DNA of 64,000 nt. Source: an uncultured Lachnospiraceae bacterium (GTDB lineage Bacteria > Bacillota > Clostridia > Lachnospirales > Lachnospiraceae). Positions within the stretch are counted from its first letter, which is position 1. Every line of letters begins with the position of its first letter. The stretch covers positions 1 to 64,000 of the forward strand of contig CAJUAE010000004.1 in NCBI GenBank assembly GCA_910583965.1. Reading direction: 5' to 3'. Under the pieces are notes generated by a model. The model was not told the origin of the DNA, made no database searches, and was given only the letters and a program-made list of their open reading frames with translations. The translations under genes were made by a program, and so were the position numbers. Shown here one piece after another: positions 62,471 to 64,000 of this stretch.

Positions 62471-64000
62471 ATGGGTAAAAAGAAAAAAAGTCTAATTAGT
62501 TCGATTATGTGCCTATGTGGTGCAGTTGCAGCAGTGACAGGAATTGGAATTGGTGCAAATGCGATATTTTCGATTGAAGATATGTCAACATCTGCTTATG
62601 AGACATATGAGGAAGCAGTGGATGAGGGCTACAAGACGGAAATTAAATCACAAGTGCAAAGTGCAGTTTCCGTAATACAAAGTGAATATGATAAGTTTAA
62701 GGCAGGGGAAAAGACTGAGGAACAGGCACAAGAGGATGCAAAAGATTTTGTTCGTGCAATGCGTTATCGAGATGATCAAAGTGGATATTTCTGGATTGAT
62801 GGTATGGATTATGTGCTGGTGATGCATGCCGTACTAACAGATCAGGAAGGGGATAATCGTAAAGATCTAAAGGACCAAAATGGGGTTATGATCACACAGT
62901 CTGTGGTTAATGTCTGTAATAGCGCAGACAAATGCGGATATAACGAATTTTATTTTACGAAATCAGATGGAAGAACGATTGCACCCAAAATTGCTTATTC
63001 TGAGTTATTTGAGCCGTGGGGGTGGGCAGTCTGCACAGGAAATTATGTTGACGATATGAATGCGGCAAAGGAAGTGGTTCGGAAAGAATTGAATGATGAA
63101 TATATGGGCGTACTGGTGCGAACAAACACTGTATTTTTTACTGTGATTTTAATTTCATTAATTGTGGCGTTTGTTGTCGGTAGACAGATTGTAGCTCCAC
63201 TGAAAAAGATTCAAATATTTGCACAGAGGATCTCAGAAGGGAATCTGACTACCAACGTGCAAGTAAAAACAAGAAATGAGATTGGACAGACTGCGGATGC
63301 ATTACATGTTGCACAGGAAAATATGCGAGCACTTTTACGAGGAATAATGGAAGTATCAAATGGTGTTGACAATGCTCTTGGGGCTTTTGATAAATCCTTT
63401 AACAGCATGAAAGAATCTATTTCGCAGGTTTCGGTGGCAGTGGAATCCATCGCTGAGAATGTGACAAGACAAGCGTCCTCCACAGATGAGGCGAACGATA
63501 ATGTAGTAATGATGGCGGATCAGATCAATCAGACAGGTACTGAGGTGACAAGTCTTAATAGAAATGCAGATGAGATGAATCGTATTAGTGAACAGTCTAT
63601 GCAAACACTCAAACAACTGATTGATGTGAATAATAAGACGCGCGAGAGTATTTCTGCAATGGCAGAACAGACAAAGAGTACAAACCAATCTGTAGAACAG
63701 ATACATATAGCAGCAAATCTAATCAATGAGATTTCAGATCAGACAAGTTTGCTGGCATTGAATGCAAGTATTGAGGCAGCACGTGCAGGGGAGGCGGGGA
63801 GAGGCTTCTCTGTTGTGGCAGATGAGATTGCAAAGCTTGCAAATCAGTCTGGGGAGTCCGTGGAGGAAATCAGCAGAACTGTGATCGCCTTGCAGGACAA
63901 CGCAGAGAAATCTGTCACTGTGATGCGAGAAATCAATGAGGCAGTAGAAATACAGGTTAACTCTCTGACAGAGACACAACATATAATGGAAAAATTGCAT
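62471..64000 (+). CDS. Methyl-accepting chemotaxis protein (partial, cut by window end)
   Basis: An open frame of 510 codons without stop to the window edge. ATG 62471 follows GGAG. TM1 at about 10-35; an extracellular single-Cache domain (RDDQSGYFWIDGMDYVLVMH, FEPWGWAVCTGNYVDDM); TM2 at about 218-238; a HAMP domain (about 238-290, IVAPLKKIQIFAQRISEGNL); then the helical signalling part with the tip GEAGRGFSVVADEIAKLA. It senses a small ligand outside the cell and controls CheA. Its message carries the structured leader. Confidence 0.93.
   Translation, partial: MGKKKKSLISSIMCLCGAVAAVTGIGIGANAIFSIEDMSTSAYETYEEAVDEGYKTEIKSQVQSAVSVIQSEYDKFKAGEKTEEQAQEDAKDFVRAMRYRDDQSGYFWIDGMDYVLVMHAVLTDQEGDNRKDLKDQNGVMITQSVVNVCNSADKCGYNEFYFTKSDGRTIAPKIAYSELFEPWGWAVCTGNYVDDMNAAKEVVRKELNDEYMGVLVRTNTVFFTVILISLIVAFVVGRQIVAPLKKIQIFAQRISEGNLTTNVQVKTRNEIGQTADALHVAQENMRALLRGIMEVSNGVDNALGAFDKSFNSMKESISQVSVAVESIAENVTRQASSTDEANDNVVMMADQINQTGTEVTSLNRNADEMNRISEQSMQTLKQLIDVNNKTRESISAMAEQTKSTNQSVEQIHIAANLINEISDQTSLLALNASIEAARAGEAGRGFSVVADEIAKLANQSGESVEEISRTVIALQDNAEKSVTVMREINEAVEIQVNSLTETQHIMEKLH

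Noticed and set aside
62471..64000. Truncated chemotaxis receptor
   Set aside because: The frame stays open to the last base; the missing C-terminus is due to the window edge.
1..64000. rRNA, tRNA, transposase, integrase or phage genes
   Set aside because: None was seen on either strand.

Overview
The window looks like chromosomal DNA of a low-GC, spore-forming anaerobic Firmicute, most likely a Lachnospiraceae-type gut or rumen clostridium. The evidence is the AT-rich sequence with strong AGGAGG ribosome sites, spoVG and spoVT, a paired glgC/glgD, a dnaD/helicase-loader pair next to murC, a small Cys-rich protein next to pth, and many glycoside hydrolases. No rRNA, tRNA, CRISPR array, insertion sequence or phage gene was seen. 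All family calls are from reading the sequence; no database was searched.

Layout. 60-1583: a NADAR-type protein (likely DarT1-antitoxin family) and an unknown membrane protein. 1803-11406: a five-gene cytoplasmic xylan-oligosaccharide operon (GH39, GH43, GH115, SGNH esterase, GH43) behind a clear promoter overlapped by a 23-bp palindrome. 12045-24773: a duplicated-domain lipoprotein, then a two-component system and a MacAB-like export operon with three consecutive adaptor proteins, one permease, one accessory protein and one ATPase. 25031-29499: an AraC regulator and two GH13 alpha-glucosidases. 29781-31643: a Cu/Zn-SOD-family protein without a signal peptide, and galE. 31683-36765 (minus strand): murC, dnaD-like, dnaI/dnaC-like and prs, with dense DnaA-box clusters. 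37099-39804: glgC, glgD, spoVG. 40073-46640: a membrane protein, a 59-aa Cys-rich protein, pth, mfd and a ferredoxin-type aldo/keto reductase. 46890-48812: a two-gene module with a BREX-type ATPase. 48906-54828: a HAD phosphatase, two secreted proteins, an XRE regulator, mgtE and spoVT. 55126-58231: alpha-galactosidase and a convergent AraC regulator. 58588-64000: a YczE-like membrane protein, hemolysin III, small unknown proteins, a flavin reductase and a chemotaxis receptor cut by the window edge.

The noncoding DNA holds the least expected signals. One is a dispersed family of roughly 100-bp double-hairpin repeats, several of which begin exactly where an intrinsic terminator's T-run ends. 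Another is a conserved structured leader that ends in the ribosome site of two unrelated genes (a YczE-like protein and the chemotaxis receptor), with two further partial tandem units. Others are DnaA-box clusters around the dnaD locus, a perfect 48-bp palindrome, matching OmpR-type direct repeats at both ends of the two-component/export locus, and short upstream ORFs in leaders, including a Cys-rich one before mgtE.

The genes suggest a fermentative plant-polysaccharide user. It imports xylan, galactoside and alpha-glucoside oligomers, breaks them down inside the cell, routes galactose through GalE and stores glucose as glycogen. No transporter for these sugars lies in the window.
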